From the NCBI RefSeq assembly GCF_002632585.1, contig NZ_NIBV01000002.1, positions 837,909-901,908 on the forward strand: a DNA stretch of 64,000 bases, written 5' to 3'. Under the pieces are notes generated by a model, which saw nothing but the letters and a program-made list of their open reading frames with translations, did no database searches and was not told the origin of the DNA. The DNA is from Xenorhabdus szentirmaii DSM 16338. GTDB lineage: Bacteria > Pseudomonadota > Gammaproteobacteria > Enterobacterales > Enterobacteriaceae. Below, piece after piece: positions 52,733 through 63,031 of this stretch (position 1 is the first letter of the stretch; each line of letters begins with the position of its first letter). A program made the translations under genes and the position numbers.

Positions 52733-54490
52733 TTAGTACAGATCATCCGCCCGCCGGAATCGTCCCTGATAGTCGAAAATTTTTTCCCTAATTTGCCAAA
52801 ATTGACCTTTTTTGCGCGCAACAACAAAATCAGGATGGCGTAATAAAGGGAGTTTATCCACGATATCTGCTGCGGTTTTCCACTGAAATGTTGTACCGGG
52901 CGCACGTTGATGCTGACGAAGAAAATGAAGTTCGAATACTTTTTTTTGGGCGGGGGTGGATAAACGAAATAACTCAGAAACATCCGCACCATCTTCATCA
53001 TAATAAGTAATTTTTAGCCATTCTCCTTTGTTGTCATGGCCCGGGGTTAATTGCATTCCACCGCATCTCAATACCAATGCATCTTTGAGTTTCAATGCCG
53101 CTTTGAGCATATCATCGGGGTCAACCAAGACTTCTTCGCAGCGATGGCAACGTCGGGCGGCGATATCATTTTCTGCACCACAATGTGGACATGATTTAAA
53201 GCGGAAACGGAAATCACATTGGTGTCGTTTTCCATTTTCATCCTCTTCCCAGCCTTGGCAGCGCCGCCCAAAGTGTTCAATCATTTCTCCATCTGCGGTG
53301 CAAGTTCCCCAAAAGGTATTGGCGAATTGGCAGATGGGACAAAATACTTGTACGGGTTGGCTTTGAGAATTCGGTTTACTGTTACCGACTTCAGGAGTGT
53401 AAAGATCATGGGGATTACCTGCATAATCGAGGATCAAGCAATCTTTTTTATCAGGAAATAAACGCAATCCACGTCCGACAATTTGTTGGTAGAGGCTGAC
53501 TGATTCCGTTGGACGTAATATAGCGATTAAATCAACATGAGGTGCATCAAAACCGGTTGTAAGTACAGCAACGTTAACCATATAACGGAGTCGTTGCTCC
53601 TTAAACGCGGCAATTAAAAGGTCCCGCTCAGATGCAGGGGTGTCTGCACTGACCAATGCGGCCTGGTTTGCTGGTAGCAATTGAAAGATTTCTTTGGCGT
53701 GTTCAACGGTAGCAGCGAAGATCATGGCTCCTCTGCGCTCTTTGGCGTATTGGATGATTTGCTGGATAATATGGGGGGTGATGCGCTTTTGACGTTTTAT
53801 TTCTCTGTTTAGCTCAGCTTCATTGAATATGCTTTGCTGGCTGGTTCGTACCTGACTGAAATCATATTGTACGACAGGCATATCGAGCCTTTCCGGAGTT
53901 ACCAGAAAATGATGTTTAATCATATAACGCAGTGGAAGTTCGTAAATACAATCACGAAAGAAGCTGCATTCATCACCGCGTATCATGCCATGATAATGAT
54001 ATTGGTATATCCAACCAGAGCCCAAACGGTAAGGTGTTGCCGTCAATCCAAGAATCCGCATTTGGGGATTAATATTTTTAAGTTGTTGGATTATCTGTTG
54101 ATATTGGCTATTTTCGTCATCACTGATGCGATGGCATTCGTCAATGATAAGAAGAGAAAAATGATGATTAAAGCGATTCAAGTTACGGGCAATTGACTGA
54201 ATGCTGCCAAAAACCACTTTACCTTCACTTTGCTTTTGATTTAATCCGGCAGAAAAAATATCCGCTTTCAATCCATAGGCACAGAATTTGCTGTGGTTCT
54301 GTGCAACAAGTTCTTTAACATGGGCCAATACGAGTACCCGCCCATGCGCGCGCTTTGCCAATTCAGCGATGACAAGGCTTTTACCTGCACCTGTCGGTAA
54401 TACAATGACAGCAGGATCTCTGTGTTGGCGAAAGTAGCGAATGGTCGCATCTACCGCTTCTTGTTGGTAAGGGCGTAAAGTAAAAGCCAT
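52733..54490 (-). CDS. radD: RadD (YejH) DEAD/DEAH-box DNA repair ATPase
   Basis: These 585 residues form a superfamily-2 helicase-like protein. Walker A is PTGAGKS at 32-38, DECH motif in [10 protein letters not shown], motif VI in [13 protein letters not shown]-terminal Cys-rich zinc region ([21 protein letters not shown]) follows. RadD helps RecA-dependent recombination and genome stability. Intact and in conserved order. Confidence 0.95.
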   Translation of the reverse strand: MAFTLRPYQQEAVDATIRYFRQHRDPAVIVLPTGAGKSLVIAELAKRAHGRVLVLAHVKELVAQNHSKFCAYGLKADIFSAGLNQKQSEGKVVFGSIQSIARNLNRFNHHFSLLIIDECHRISDDENSQYQQIIQQLKNINPQMRILGLTATPYRLGSGWIYQYHYHGMIRGDECSFFRDCIYELPLRYMIKHHFLVTPERLDMPVVQYDFSQVRTSQQSIFNEAELNREIKRQKRITPHIIQQIIQYAKERRGAMIFAATVEHAKEIFQLLPANQAALVSADTPASERDLLIAAFKEQRLRYMVNVAVLTTGFDAPHVDLIAILRPTESVSLYQQIVGRGLRLFPDKKDCLILDYAGNPHDLYTPEVGNSKPNSQSQPVQVFCPICQFANTFWGTCTADGEMIEHFGRRCQGWEEDENGKRHQCDFRFRFKSCPHCGAENDIAARRCHRCEEVLVDPDDMLKAALKLKDALVLRCGGMQLTPGHDNKGEWLKITYYDEDGADVSELFRLSTPAQKKVFELHFLRQHQRAPGTTFQWKTAADIVDKLPLLRHPDFVVARKKGQFWQIREKIFDYQGRFRRADDLY

Positions 54491-54747
54491 TTTTGTGTTA
54501 ATGTGATGGTATCAGATGAAATATTATTGATGCAGAGAATAACATTTTTCACTTCGCCTTGCTGCGAGAAAGCACTTGTCACTCTTTTTCTAAAATTAGA
54601 CGGGAGATGATGATTAATTTATTATCATAGTTCATTTGGTTATGATTATTCTAGAAATTAACTATTTAATCTAATATCCCAATAGTAGCCTTGAGAATAT
54701 TTGCATTTTCAACGGCGTGTTTATGTTTTTATCAGGTAGATCTATTC

Positions 54748-55455
54748 ATGCGATTGGATAAATTTTTATCACAGCAGTTAGGTATTAGTCGTAATGATGT
54801 TGGGCGTGAGTTACGAGCAGGGGTAGTGACAGTCGATAATGAGATTATCAAAACGGGTGCCTATAAATTGAAGCCCGATCAGCAAGTTGCTTATGATGGA
54901 ACGATATTGCAACAATTAAATGGCCCGCGCTATTTTATGCTAAACAAACCGGAAGGATATGTATGTTCAACAGATGATCCTTCAAACCCGACCATTTTAT
55001 ATTTTATTGATGAGCCGGTTGCACATAAATTGCACTCCGCAGGGCGATTGGATATTGATACCACAGGATTGGTTTTACTGACTGATGATGGTCAATGGTC
55101 CCACCGCATTACCTCTCCCAAACATCATTGCGAAAAAACCTACCTGGTTACCTTAGAACAACCGATATCAGCAGAAACTGAGGGAAAATTTCTCGAGGGT
55201 GTGCAGCTGAATGGTGAAAAAACACTAACAAAGCCGGCAAAAATAGAAATTATTGAACCTCAAATTGTACGCTTGACTATCAGTGAAGGACGCTACCATC
55301 AAGTTAAGCGAATGTTTGCAGCCGTAGGTAATTATGTTGTGAAACTTCATCGGGAGCGTATTGGTGATATTTATCTCGATCCGGCATTGGAAGTCGGTGA
55401 GTACCGGGCGCTGACTGGTAGCGAAATAAATAGCATACAGATGCCAAAATTTTAA
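54748..55455 (+). CDS. rsuA: 16S rRNA pseudouridine(516) synthase RsuA
   Basis: These 235 residues have an N-terminal S4 domain ([20 protein letters not shown]) and the RsuA catalytic motif [20 protein letters not shown] with Asp. It modifies U516 of 16S rRNA. I chose ATG 54748, because the upstream in-frame ATG (54691) would add a non-family tail. It is divergent from radD across 257 bases. Confidence 0.95.
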   Translation: MRLDKFLSQQLGISRNDVGRELRAGVVTVDNEIIKTGAYKLKPDQQVAYDGTILQQLNGPRYFMLNKPEGYVCSTDDPSNPTILYFIDEPVAHKLHSAGRLDIDTTGLVLLTDDGQWSHRITSPKHHCEKTYLVTLEQPISAETEGKFLEGVQLNGEKTLTKPAKIEIIEPQIVRLTISEGRYHQVKRMFAAVGNYVVKLHRERIGDIYLDPALEVGEYRALTGSEINSIQMPKF

Positions 55456-55486
55456 TTTTTATTCTCTCATTTTCAGGAGTCATTAC

Positions 55487-56668
55487 GTGCAACAACAGAG
55501 ATTATCCTATCTGGGATTAGTCCTTATCCTTGGTTTGCTCTCTATGTTAATGCCATTGGCAATTGATATGTATTTACCGAGCATGCCAACGATTGCTAAA
55601 GATTTTGGTGTCAGTGATGGTTTAGTACAAATGACGCAGAATAGCTATATTCTGGGTTTTGCCATTGGGCAACTATTATATGGACCCATGTCAGATAGCT
55701 TAGGGCGCAAACCCGTTATTCTGGGTGGTGTCATTATTTTTGCCATATCTTCTGCTGCATGTGCTTTGGCACAAGATATTGATACTTTCATTTCCATGCG
55801 ATTCTTGCATGGTTTTGCTGCCGCTGCTGCAAGTGTTGTCATTAATGCGTTAATGCGTGATATGTTCACGAAAGAGGAATTTTCCCGCAGCATGTCTTTC
55901 GTGACATTGGTAATGATTATTGCGCCTTTGTTGGCTCCGATGTTAGGTGGGATCGTGATGCTCTGGTCTGGCTGGCATGCCATTTTCTGGTCTATCGCTA
56001 TTATCGCATTAATTGGTGTCGCTCTGGTTGCTTTTTTCATCAGGGAAACACTGCCAAAAGAAAAAAGACAACGATTTCATCTAAAAACTACAGTAAAACA
56101 GTTTATTATGCTATTCAGGCAGCGTCAGGTATTGTGTTATATCCTGGCCAACGGTTTTTCCTTTTCTGGCATGTTTGCTTTCCTGACTGTCGGCTCATTT
56201 GTTTACATCAAATTAAATGGCGTGTCTGAACTGGATTTTGGTTACTATTTTGGATTGAACGTTATCTTCATATCCATCATGGCATTTATTAATAGCCAGT
56301 TTGTCCGTCAATATGGCCCGTTAAAAATGTTGCATGTCGGGTTGTTTGTCCAATTTATTATGGGGTTGTGGCTGCTATTTAGTACCATGTTTGATTTGGG
56401 TTTCATTTCCTTGGTCATTGGTGTTGCCATTTACATTAGCGGAATTTCTATGATCACATCTAATACAATGGCTGTAATATTGGATGATTATCCTCATATG
56501 GCTGGGACAGTTTCTTCGTTAGCAGGAACTATCCGTTTTAGTACAGCTGCATTAGTGGGGGCGATTTTATCTTCTTTGTCTGAGGAAAGTGCTTGGCCAA
56601 TGGTAGGCTCAATGGCGTTATGTGCCATATTAGCAGTACTGCTAATTGCTTATGCACGTAAGGCGTAG
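55487..56668 (+). CDS. bcr: Bcr/CflA-family multidrug efflux transporter
   Basis: These 393 residues form a 12-helix major-facilitator protein. The helix 1-2 loop motif (DMYLPSMPTIAKDFGVSD) and GPMSDSLGRKPVILGG (motif A) are typical of Bcr, which exports bicyclomycin and other drugs by proton antiport. It starts with GTG 55487 behind AGGAG, 31 bases after rsuA, so the two are probably co-transcribed. Confidence 0.92.
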   Translation: MQQQRLSYLGLVLILGLLSMLMPLAIDMYLPSMPTIAKDFGVSDGLVQMTQNSYILGFAIGQLLYGPMSDSLGRKPVILGGVIIFAISSAACALAQDIDTFISMRFLHGFAAAAASVVINALMRDMFTKEEFSRSMSFVTLVMIIAPLLAPMLGGIVMLWSGWHAIFWSIAIIALIGVALVAFFIRETLPKEKRQRFHLKTTVKQFIMLFRQRQVLCYILANGFSFSGMFAFLTVGSFVYIKLNGVSELDFGYYFGLNVIFISIMAFINSQFVRQYGPLKMLHVGLFVQFIMGLWLLFSTMFDLGFISLVIGVAIYISGISMITSNTMAVILDDYPHMAGTVSSLAGTIRFSTAALVGAILSSLSEESAWPMVGSMALCAILAVLLIAYARKA

Positions 56669-57321
56669 AATCCAAAACATCTCAGAAGGCTGTCAGCGGT
56701 TATGATGGCCTTTCATCTCTTCTGTTATTACCTACTGATACTTACCTGAGTTCACATTCATAAGAAAAATGAATATTGGTAACCAAAAGAACTGACTCAT
56801 ATTACCTTTCTGACGTATTTTAAGTGCATTAAAAAACGGTCTTATTGACATGATTAACAGGAAATACCGAGTGATTGTTAAATAATAATCGAGGCTTGTT
56901 AAAAATTTTATGCTGAACCACATTGTGATGTTGATTTTTTGTTCACTTTTTCATGGTGAAATAGATAAACCGAGTGAATAGCGAGGTCGTTATTATTTAA
57001 TTCATTGTAAAATAACAACATTGCACTTTTGTTTATATACAATAAAGTTTGAAAAAAATAAATATGTAAATAAAATTTGAATAAAAAGTTGCTTCATTGC
57101 ATGAAAATAAGTTGAATTATTTACCTAAACAGTATAAATATATGCAAAATGCGAGTTTGATCGCACTTTTGTTTAGTTGTAAAATCTGGAAAGTGCGATA
57201 ATATGATTTATGTTTTAACATTTTGTTTACTTTTTGGTTGGGCGGCTATTCGGTTTTGTCGAATCAATAGTCGGCATCGGGTGGTTAGATGTATTAATGT
57301 TGTTTCTGATAGGAATAATAC
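56669..57321. promoter_or_regulatory. Long AT-rich spacer with operator-like inverted repeat before yejG
   Basis: No convincing gene is seen in these 653 bases; a minus-strand frame at 56732-56923 is hydrophobic but unsupported. ATCGCACTTT (57160-57169) and AAAGTGCGAT (57190-57199) are perfect inverted repeats, and GCACTTTTGTTTA occurs at about 57022 and again at about 57163 as a direct repeat. A regulator probably binds here. The yejG start lies 120 bases downstream. Confidence 0.55.
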
Positions 57322-57666
57322 GTGAATAATATCCAACTTTCGGTAGTACATAGACTACCGCAAAGTTATCGGTGGTCATCTGGCTTTGTTGGGACGAAAG
57401 TTGAAATTCTGCCAGCAGAAGAAACAGAGACTAGAAATAGCCTGATGGGGCTAAAATTATTAAGCCATGAAGGCGAGAAAGCACGAGATATCTTGAATGT
57501 TATAAATCAATCTATTGCCGATATACAGATATTGAGTGCTGTGATTGAGTGGGAAGGAGAGCCATGTTTGTTTTTTGCCAAGGAAGATGAAAGTGCGGTG
57601 ATATGTCGCTTAAAGGCTTTAGGTGCTGCAATTGCAGAAAACATAACTGCGTTGTACCCACTGTAA
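57322..57666 (+). CDS. yejG: YejG family protein
   Basis: These 114 residues (QLSVVHRLPQSYRWSSGFVG, KVEILPAEET, LLSHEGEKARDI) match YejG, which in E. coli lies next to bcr, as here. Its role is unclear. It starts with GTG 57322 behind AGGAATA. It has a strong terminator downstream. Confidence 0.88.
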   Translation: MNNIQLSVVHRLPQSYRWSSGFVGTKVEILPAEETETRNSLMGLKLLSHEGEKARDILNVINQSIADIQILSAVIEWEGEPCLFFAKEDESAVICRLKALGAAIAENITALYPL

Positions 57667-57678
57667 TTTTCTACTGAC

Positions 57679-57709
57679 AGAAAACGCTTCCTAGATGGAA
57701 GCGTTTTCT
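57679..57709. terminator. Bidirectional terminator between yejG and mepS
   Basis: AGAAAACGCTTCC-TAGAT-GGAAGCGTTTTCT forms a 13-bp stem; the arms end in A and T runs, so it works both ways between the convergent genes. Confidence 0.88.
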
Positions 57710-57738
57710 TGTTTATGCAAGGGAAATACAGGAAAAAA

Positions 57739-58326
57739 TTATATTGAGGTTTTTATATCGTCTGACAGTACCCGCCTGGCACCGTAATAGCGTTTGTTCC
57801 AGTAATGATCGGTGAGTTTAGAGACGATAACACCACTGCTTGTTGAGGCATGCACAAATTGATTATTGCCAATATAAATGCCGACATGACGTCTGCGGAC
57901 ACCTGTTTTGAACAAGACCAAATCCCCTTCGCGCAATTTAGAACGGTTGACGGTTTTACCTATATTCTGCTGTTCTGATGTGGAACGAGGTAAGGCCATG
58001 CCAAATTGATCGTGAAAAGTGCGTTGTACAAAAGCAGAACAATCAATGCCCCGCTTTGTACTTCCCCCAAAACGATAAGCCACACCTTTCCAATCTGCGT
58101 ATTGGTCAAGTATCTTCGACTTAATATCCAATTGATTGACCAGGGTTTCAAATTCATCCTGAGACGCTTGCAGTAAAAAATGTTTTTGAGAATTTACTGC
58201 ATGCGTCTCAGTCGGTTTGTTACGGAGCTTTGAATCTGGTGAACTACATGCGGTGAGTGCTACAGCCGCGAGGATTGCGGGAATCAACCGCAATATATAT
58301 CTCAGTATTGGTTGAGATTTGACCAT
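57739..58326 (-). CDS. mepS: Murein DD-endopeptidase MepS (Spr), lipoprotein
   Basis: These 195 residues form an NlpC/P60 hydrolase that cuts D-Ala-mDAP cross-links to let the sacculus grow. The signal peptide ends in lipobox LTAC (Cys27). The catalytic triad is Cys96 (GIDCSAF), His147 ([10 protein letters not shown]) and His159 (FVHAST). In E. coli it is degraded by NlpI-Prc. Confidence 0.95.
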   Translation of the reverse strand: MVKSQPILRYILRLIPAILAAVALTACSSPDSKLRNKPTETHAVNSQKHFLLQASQDEFETLVNQLDIKSKILDQYADWKGVAYRFGGSTKRGIDCSAFVQRTFHDQFGMALPRSTSEQQNIGKTVNRSKLREGDLVLFKTGVRRRHVGIYIGNNQFVHASTSSGVIVSKLTDHYWNKRYYGARRVLSDDIKTSI

Positions 58327-58669
58327 TTTATTGATTTCCCTTGCAGTCCTTAATGTGATTTCAAATCATCATAAAAAATGCTAAACGTTTTAAAGCTTAG
58401 TCAGAGGATGATGAATTAACAAATTTTCTGTCCTGAAAATAGGTGAAACAACCCACTTTGTTAATATATTCACAAAGCGTATTGTCATTAATAATAGGAC
58501 TTAAGGAGAGTACAGAAATGATGAACAAAAAGCGAGAGAGGAAAAGAATTCTTTACAAAAAATGAGATTACGAACTAATGGGTTAGAATGATTTGTTTCT
58601 ATTTTACGCTGCCTTGGTAAATATTCTATAACAGGAGGAGATAATGGCTATCTCCTCACTGCATTGGAA
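58327..58669. other. Spacer between mepS and lpxT; possible 15-residue leader ORF
   Basis: The only candidate is a plus-strand frame at 58518-58565, which encodes a very basic 15-residue peptide behind AAGGAG. It is too short to call. The two flanking genes are both on the minus strand, so the mepS promoter must lie here. Confidence 0.35.
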
Positions 58670-59374
58670 TTACTTCGATTGCCCAATGTGCGGCAATTTT
58701 TTATCCAGCCAGCCTGCGGCAATGTCACTCAATGGTGTCAATAATATCCAACTCATGCCAATGAGTGTCAAAGACAAAGAGCCAACGGTAATATCGGTAA
58801 ACCAATGGGCTCCGGCCATAATACGGGGAAGGGCAAAAGTGATCATAATCAGCAGTGCGATCAAGAATGCACCGCGTGAGATATAACGCAGAATAAAACT
58901 GCTGAAAATCAATAGCATCAGACCATGATCGCCAGGGAAACTGTCTTTCGACGAATCTTTTGTGTGCCAACTTGTCATTTCGCCCAGGCGATTAACATTT
59001 TCGAATGTTAATGTCGGGCTTGGTCGGCTTACAGGAATTTGATGCCCTATTTGGTTAATAATAACTGCCGAAACCAGCATGACCAGACCAATCATAAATA
59101 ACCGGCGTTTGCCTGCATAGTCTTGTTTACGAAATGCACTGTAGTACAGCAATCCCATGCACAAAAGCGATATCACGTCGAATGCCCTGATATTTGCAAT
59201 GGCAACAAAGAGAGCAAAATTGGAATCAGGCAGTAATTTTTCGTTAAAAAAGTAAAAAATGGTGGAATCAATGTGAAACCAGAAGCCGTGATTCTCAGGC
59301 AGATACCATGAGAGGAATAGGGAGATACCAAGGATATTGAGTATAAATATGGCTAGCGGGTGACTGCGGGTCAT
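58670..59374 (-). CDS. lpxT: Kdo2-lipid A phosphotransferase LpxT
   Basis: These 234 residues form a six-helix PAP2-family membrane enzyme that adds a phosphate from undecaprenyl pyrophosphate to lipid A on the periplasmic side. The three motifs are present: QIPVSRPSPT, SFPGDHG, and RIMAGAHWFTD. In E. coli (yeiU) it is also near mepS (spr). Intact. Confidence 0.9.
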   Translation of the reverse strand: MTRSHPLAIFILNILGISLFLSWYLPENHGFWFHIDSTIFYFFNEKLLPDSNFALFVAIANIRAFDVISLLCMGLLYYSAFRKQDYAGKRRLFMIGLVMLVSAVIINQIGHQIPVSRPSPTLTFENVNRLGEMTSWHTKDSSKDSFPGDHGLMLLIFSSFILRYISRGAFLIALLIMITFALPRIMAGAHWFTDITVGSLSLTLIGMSWILLTPLSDIAAGWLDKKLPHIGQSK

Positions 59375-59877
59375 GGGATACCTATTTAACTTAACACGAT
59401 AGAATTTAATTTAACGTTAACTTAACGAAATAGAGGGTTTTTAGTAGTCAAACTAACTGGGGGTGACTATAGCAAAATTTTGCAGGAAAGCGTAATCGAT
59501 GTGAGGTTCAATGGTTAAGGTAACGTTATATATGTGTATTTTTCTCACGTATTGATAGCAGGTTTTTATTGTTAACATAGGAATAATTACATCATATCGG
59601 AAAAATAGCTAAATCCTCTACTCAGTACCGATAATATATATTTGGCGCAATGTTGGTACTTGACTATTATTAAATAACCACTCATTGATTTCTTCATATC
59701 TAAACTTGTTGGAATATTATGTCGAATTTTTATATTGGCAAATAAAATCATAAAGAAATTGTTTTATTTTCCGTTATATCGTTATATAGATAACAGCGTG
59801 TTTCATCATTATCTAATTTTCTAATTGGCATGGGCCTAGAACTGAAAAAAGATAAGAATAACCATAATGGAGGTTAA
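59375..59877. other. AT-rich spacer, no gene seen
   Basis: No ORF with family-like sequence or good start is seen in these 503 bases. The left part must contain the lpxT promoter (minus strand) and the right part that of the short fimbrial-like gene. I found no strong hairpin. Confidence 0.45.
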
Positions 59878-60027
59878 ATGCTTATGTTAAGGAATATGAC
59901 CACTTTTTTGATTATGTCTTCATCGCATTCTGCAATGGTGAATTCTTCACCAGTTTTTAATTCGAAAATGCTTTCTTTTCATGGTGCTACTATTGAACCT
60001 TCATGCCAATTTATTTGGAATGAGTAA
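59878..60027 (+). CDS. Very short fimbrial-like protein (49 residues)
   Basis: ATG 59878 follows GGAGG. A hydrophobic start (LRNMTTFLIMSSSHS) is followed by MLSFHGATIEPSCQF, the N-terminal strand and first Cys of chaperone-usher pilins; then it stops. It is either a truncated pilin gene or a very short relative of the 103-residue protein at 60484. Confidence 0.4.
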   Translation: MLMLRNMTTFLIMSSSHSAMVNSSPVFNSKMLSFHGATIEPSCQFIWNE

Positions 60028-60483
60028 TATATTGACGTGGCCTGTTGTTAAAATAGTGGGTGGTTAAGTCAATGTGTGGTGAAAGGATATTGTGATTTAT
60101 TTAAATCATTGTTTTTATTGCTAAATTATGAGGGAAAGGAAGGGTGGGGAGGTAATAATAAGAGATTAGATATTGTGGCTATGATATATCACTTAAGTTA
60201 TATATATAATTCTTTTGAAGTTTATTATTTGTTTTATTTAAATGAAGTAAATGTGGGTTGTAAAATTGTTTTTTTAATTTTGAATGGTTGATAAATATCA
60301 AAGAAAAATTCTAAATTATCTAATAAATGCGTGAGTTTTTTATTTTAATAAAAATTCACTTTTGATATTTGTCAATGAAATATACCAATGTCGTACTTTT
60401 TTTATATTAAATCGTTATGATGGAGAAGAAGGAATAAAAGGTAACTGAGTTTTAGTTAACGGAAAAACGAAAGTGAGGTGACC
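60028..60483. other. AT-rich spacer between the two fimbrial-like ORFs
   Basis: A frame at 60076-60291 is hydrophobic and Tyr/Leu-rich, with no SD and no family. I see no other gene. This DNA may once have held the rest of a fimbrial gene. Confidence 0.4.
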
Positions 60484-60795
60484 ATGCAAAATTATTTTAA
60501 ATTTTTCATCAGTTGTTTGTTGGTGTCATGGCTTTCTTATGGATATGCAGAATCTCAAGGAGGGATAATCCGGTTTTCAGGCGCTATTGTTGACCCAGGA
60601 TGTCAGGTAGTCGTTAAACATACTCAAGCTAATATTTCTTGTTATCGTTCAGGGAAAAACATCACAGTTAAACAAAATATTTCGGTCCATAAAAAAACAG
60701 ACAATGTCATACTTCCTGGCAACATTGGTATTTCCAGCGTGAAGTGGATTGACTCTCACAAACGCGTAGCTGTCATTAATGTGGATTATTTTTGA
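60484..60795 (+). CDS. Miniature fimbrial-subunit-like secreted protein
   Basis: ATG 60484 follows GAGGTG. The 103 residues have a signal peptide (FFISCLLVSWLSYGYAES), then GGIIRFSGAIVDPGCQV as in pilin N-termini, a second Cys (NISCYRSGK) and a C-terminal VAVINVDYF like the pilin beta-zipper. It is about 60 residues shorter than normal pilins. No usher or chaperone gene is near. It may be a terminator or regulator of a fimbria encoded elsewhere. Confidence 0.6.
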   Translation: MQNYFKFFISCLLVSWLSYGYAESQGGIIRFSGAIVDPGCQVVVKHTQANISCYRSGKNITVKQNISVHKKTDNVILPGNIGISSVKWIDSHKRVAVINVDYF

Positions 60796-60886
60796 TTTAA
60801 TTGATAATAAGTTGCTCTTTTGAACAATTTTTTTTCGCCAAAAGAGTAACTTATATTTAAGAGTAATTTATATTTTAGGGTGTAAG

Positions 60887-61459
60887 TTAATCACAGCGTC
60901 CCATGTATCGGCGTTCTGCAATATGGATGCGAATTTTTTCGCCTGAGTTCAGGTATTCAGGAACTTGAATGGTAAGCCCGGTGCTCATTTTTGCTGGTTT
61001 GGTACGGGCACTCGCTGATGCGCCTTTAATACCCGGTGAAGTTTCCTCAATCACCATATCAACAGTTTGTGGCAGTTCAAGAGCCAATAATTGTCCTTCC
61101 ATTGTCAGGACCTGCATTCCCGGCAGACCATCTTCTGGGATAAATAGCAATTCTTCTTCGATTTGATCTTTTTTGAAGTGATAAGGCGTGAAATCTTCGT
61201 TATCCATAAAGATATACTCATCACCATCGATATAAGAAAACATCACACCACGGCGAGTGAGTGTAATTGTTTCAATGATATCATCACCTTTGAAGCGTTC
61301 TTCCACTTTTTGACCAGTACGAATATCGGTAAAACGCATTTTGTACAATGTACTGGCACCACGTGCGCTGGGGGACTGGATATCAATATCTTTAACGAGT
61401 AATAATTTTCCGTTGTGGTTAATTGCAGCGCCACGTTTAATTTCATTGGCTTTGGCCAT
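60887..61459 (-). CDS. efpL: Elongation factor P-like protein EfpL (YeiP)
   Basis: These 190 residues have the three EF-P domains: KOW-like N-terminus ([20 protein letters not shown]) with the tip loop [12 protein letters not shown] carrying Arg33, an OB domain ([21 protein letters not shown]), and a C-terminal [15 protein letters not shown]. EfpL relieves ribosome stalling at proline-rich motifs without EF-P's lysine modification. Intact. Confidence 0.93.
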   Translation of the reverse strand: MAKANEIKRGAAINHNGKLLLVKDIDIQSPSARGASTLYKMRFTDIRTGQKVEERFKGDDIIETITLTRRGVMFSYIDGDEYIFMDNEDFTPYHFKKDQIEEELLFIPEDGLPGMQVLTMEGQLLALELPQTVDMVIEETSPGIKGASASARTKPAKMSTGLTIQVPEYLNSGEKIRIHIAERRYMGRCD

Positions 61460-61555
61460 AGATACCTTCCGTAAGAATAAGGAAACAGTGGAATGAGTAT
61501 TTGAGTCGCGACAAAATTACTCGCAGTCGGCCTATTAGGCAAGAAATGAATGAAA

Positions 61556-61577
61556 GCCCCGATAGAAATAACGGGGC
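61556..61577 (-). terminator. Terminator after the Mtr-like permease
   Basis: GCCCCG and CGGGGC pair across a ten-base loop, 12 bases after the permease stop, followed on the minus strand by TTTC. It is a modest terminator. Confidence 0.5.
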
Positions 61578-61588
61578 GAAGAGCTATG

Positions 61589-62863
61589 TCAGTGATAAAC
61601 TGGCAATAAATTAAACAAGGAAAGAATATGTGCTATCGCATTAATGACACCGAATAGGATGACAAAAGCGATCATAAAAGTTCCCCCGGGAGCGCGGTAA
61701 CCGGATGTCGGATAACGTTGGCGGTTGGCACGCGCCATTAACGCAGGAACAATAACCGCCCAGACAGTCGCTGCCAGGCCTGCAAACCCGATTGCCTGTC
61801 GGAAGCCGTTCGGAAAGAGCAGTGCTAGCACAGTAGGTGGAACAAAAGTAATGAGCGCTGTTTTAAAGCGGCCTTTTGCATTGCTGCCAAATTTAAAGAA
61901 GTCTGCCAGATAATCAAATAATCCTAGTGACACTCCTAAGAACGAACTTGATAAGGCCATATATGAAAAGATTTTCAAAAATTGAGCCGCAGTTGATCGG
62001 TTGGAAGCCGAGTCCAGTTGTTGCAGCAAGTTGCCAATATTTCCGCCATCAGCGATGATTTGTTTGAACGCTTCGCGGGGAATGCTCCCTTGAATTACAT
62101 ACTGCCACAGAATATAGATAACCAGAGTTATCAATGTCCCATATAACAAACTGCGTGAAACAGCTTTGCTGTCTTTATGATAATACTTAATCAGCCCGGG
62201 GACATTTCCATGATAACCAAATGAAGTCAACAGATAAGGCAAGGCAAATAACGCATAGGGTAAATAAGTCGTGTCAGTATTGTTCAGATCGAACAAAATA
62301 GCGGGCTTAATTTCAGTAAACATGCCCGCGATAGAGATAATAAAAGTGATTATCATTCCACCGATTAAAATGGTACTTAAACGGTCGACGGCTTTAGTGG
62401 AAATCCAGACGATAAAGGCAATAATAAAGGCGAAGATCAGGCCAGCTACGGATTGTGTTATCGGAATAATATTTTCAATATTGCGAAAATGGATTGTATT
62501 GCCCGATAAATTGAGAAAGATCATTGAACTGCCGGCAGAAATATAGGCATACGTCAGAATATACAAAACAAAAGTAATGGATATCCCGTTGACTGTACTC
62601 CAGCCTTTACCCAGCAAGTCTTTGGTTACAGTGTGAAAACTGGAACCAAGAGGATAATTCAGATTGGCTTCCAAAATCATCAAACTTGAAAAATACAGGC
62701 ACAGACAAGTATACACCAATAAAAATATTGCCCCTGTAAACCATACGCCTGAAGTGACAACCGGAATGGAAAACATACCAGCACCGATAGAAGTACCAGC
62801 AATGATCATTGCGCCACCAAAGATAGAAGGGCGCTTCAAATTCTGCATTGCCTCAATGGACAT
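61589..62863 (-). CDS. mtr: Aromatic amino acid permease, Mtr/TnaB type
   Basis: These 424 residues form an 11-helix transporter of the HAAAP family. GAMIIAGTSIGAGMFSIPVV at the start, LMILEANLNYPLGSSFHT, LTSFGYHGNVPGLIKYY and the end HILSLFNLLPVYH match E. coli Mtr closely. It would import tryptophan (or indole) with protons. A TyrR-box-like site lies about 65-80 bases upstream of the start. TnaB is the alternative; no tnaA is in the window. Confidence 0.82.
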   Translation of the reverse strand: MSIEAMQNLKRPSIFGGAMIIAGTSIGAGMFSIPVVTSGVWFTGAIFLLVYTCLCLYFSSLMILEANLNYPLGSSFHTVTKDLLGKGWSTVNGISITFVLYILTYAYISAGSSMIFLNLSGNTIHFRNIENIIPITQSVAGLIFAFIIAFIVWISTKAVDRLSTILIGGMIITFIISIAGMFTEIKPAILFDLNNTDTTYLPYALFALPYLLTSFGYHGNVPGLIKYYHKDSKAVSRSLLYGTLITLVIYILWQYVIQGSIPREAFKQIIADGGNIGNLLQQLDSASNRSTAAQFLKIFSYMALSSSFLGVSLGLFDYLADFFKFGSNAKGRFKTALITFVPPTVLALLFPNGFRQAIGFAGLAATVWAVIVPALMARANRQRYPTSGYRAPGGTFMIAFVILFGVINAIAHILSLFNLLPVYH

Positions 62864-62926
62864 ATAGACTCCCTGAAAATAGGTGTTACCTTGTACTAGC
62901 TCAACGATACATTAATGAATAATAGG

Positions 62927-62944
62927 TGTAAATAAAAATTTATT
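62927..62944 (-). promoter_or_regulatory. TyrR-box-like site upstream of the permease gene
   Basis: TGTAAA-N6-TTTATT matches ten of twelve fixed positions of TGTAAA-N6-TTTACA. E. coli mtr is activated by TyrR through such boxes. Position relative to the promoter is not determined. Confidence 0.4.
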
Positions 62945-63031
62945 TGAATAATCAAAAGGGTTTTGTCATATCTTGTATACAAAAATGATGGCAGGATAAT
63001 GGGAAAATACCTGCCGAAGGAATGTGAGAAT

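Noticed and set aside
56732..56923. Minus-strand 63-codon hydrophobic ORF between bcr and yejG
   Set aside because: It could be a small membrane protein, but it has no good SD, lies in AT-rich DNA and has no recognised relative.
60076..60291. 71-codon ORF between the fimbrial-like genes
   Set aside because: It has no SD and is low-complexity, driven by the AT-rich DNA; no family-like sequence.
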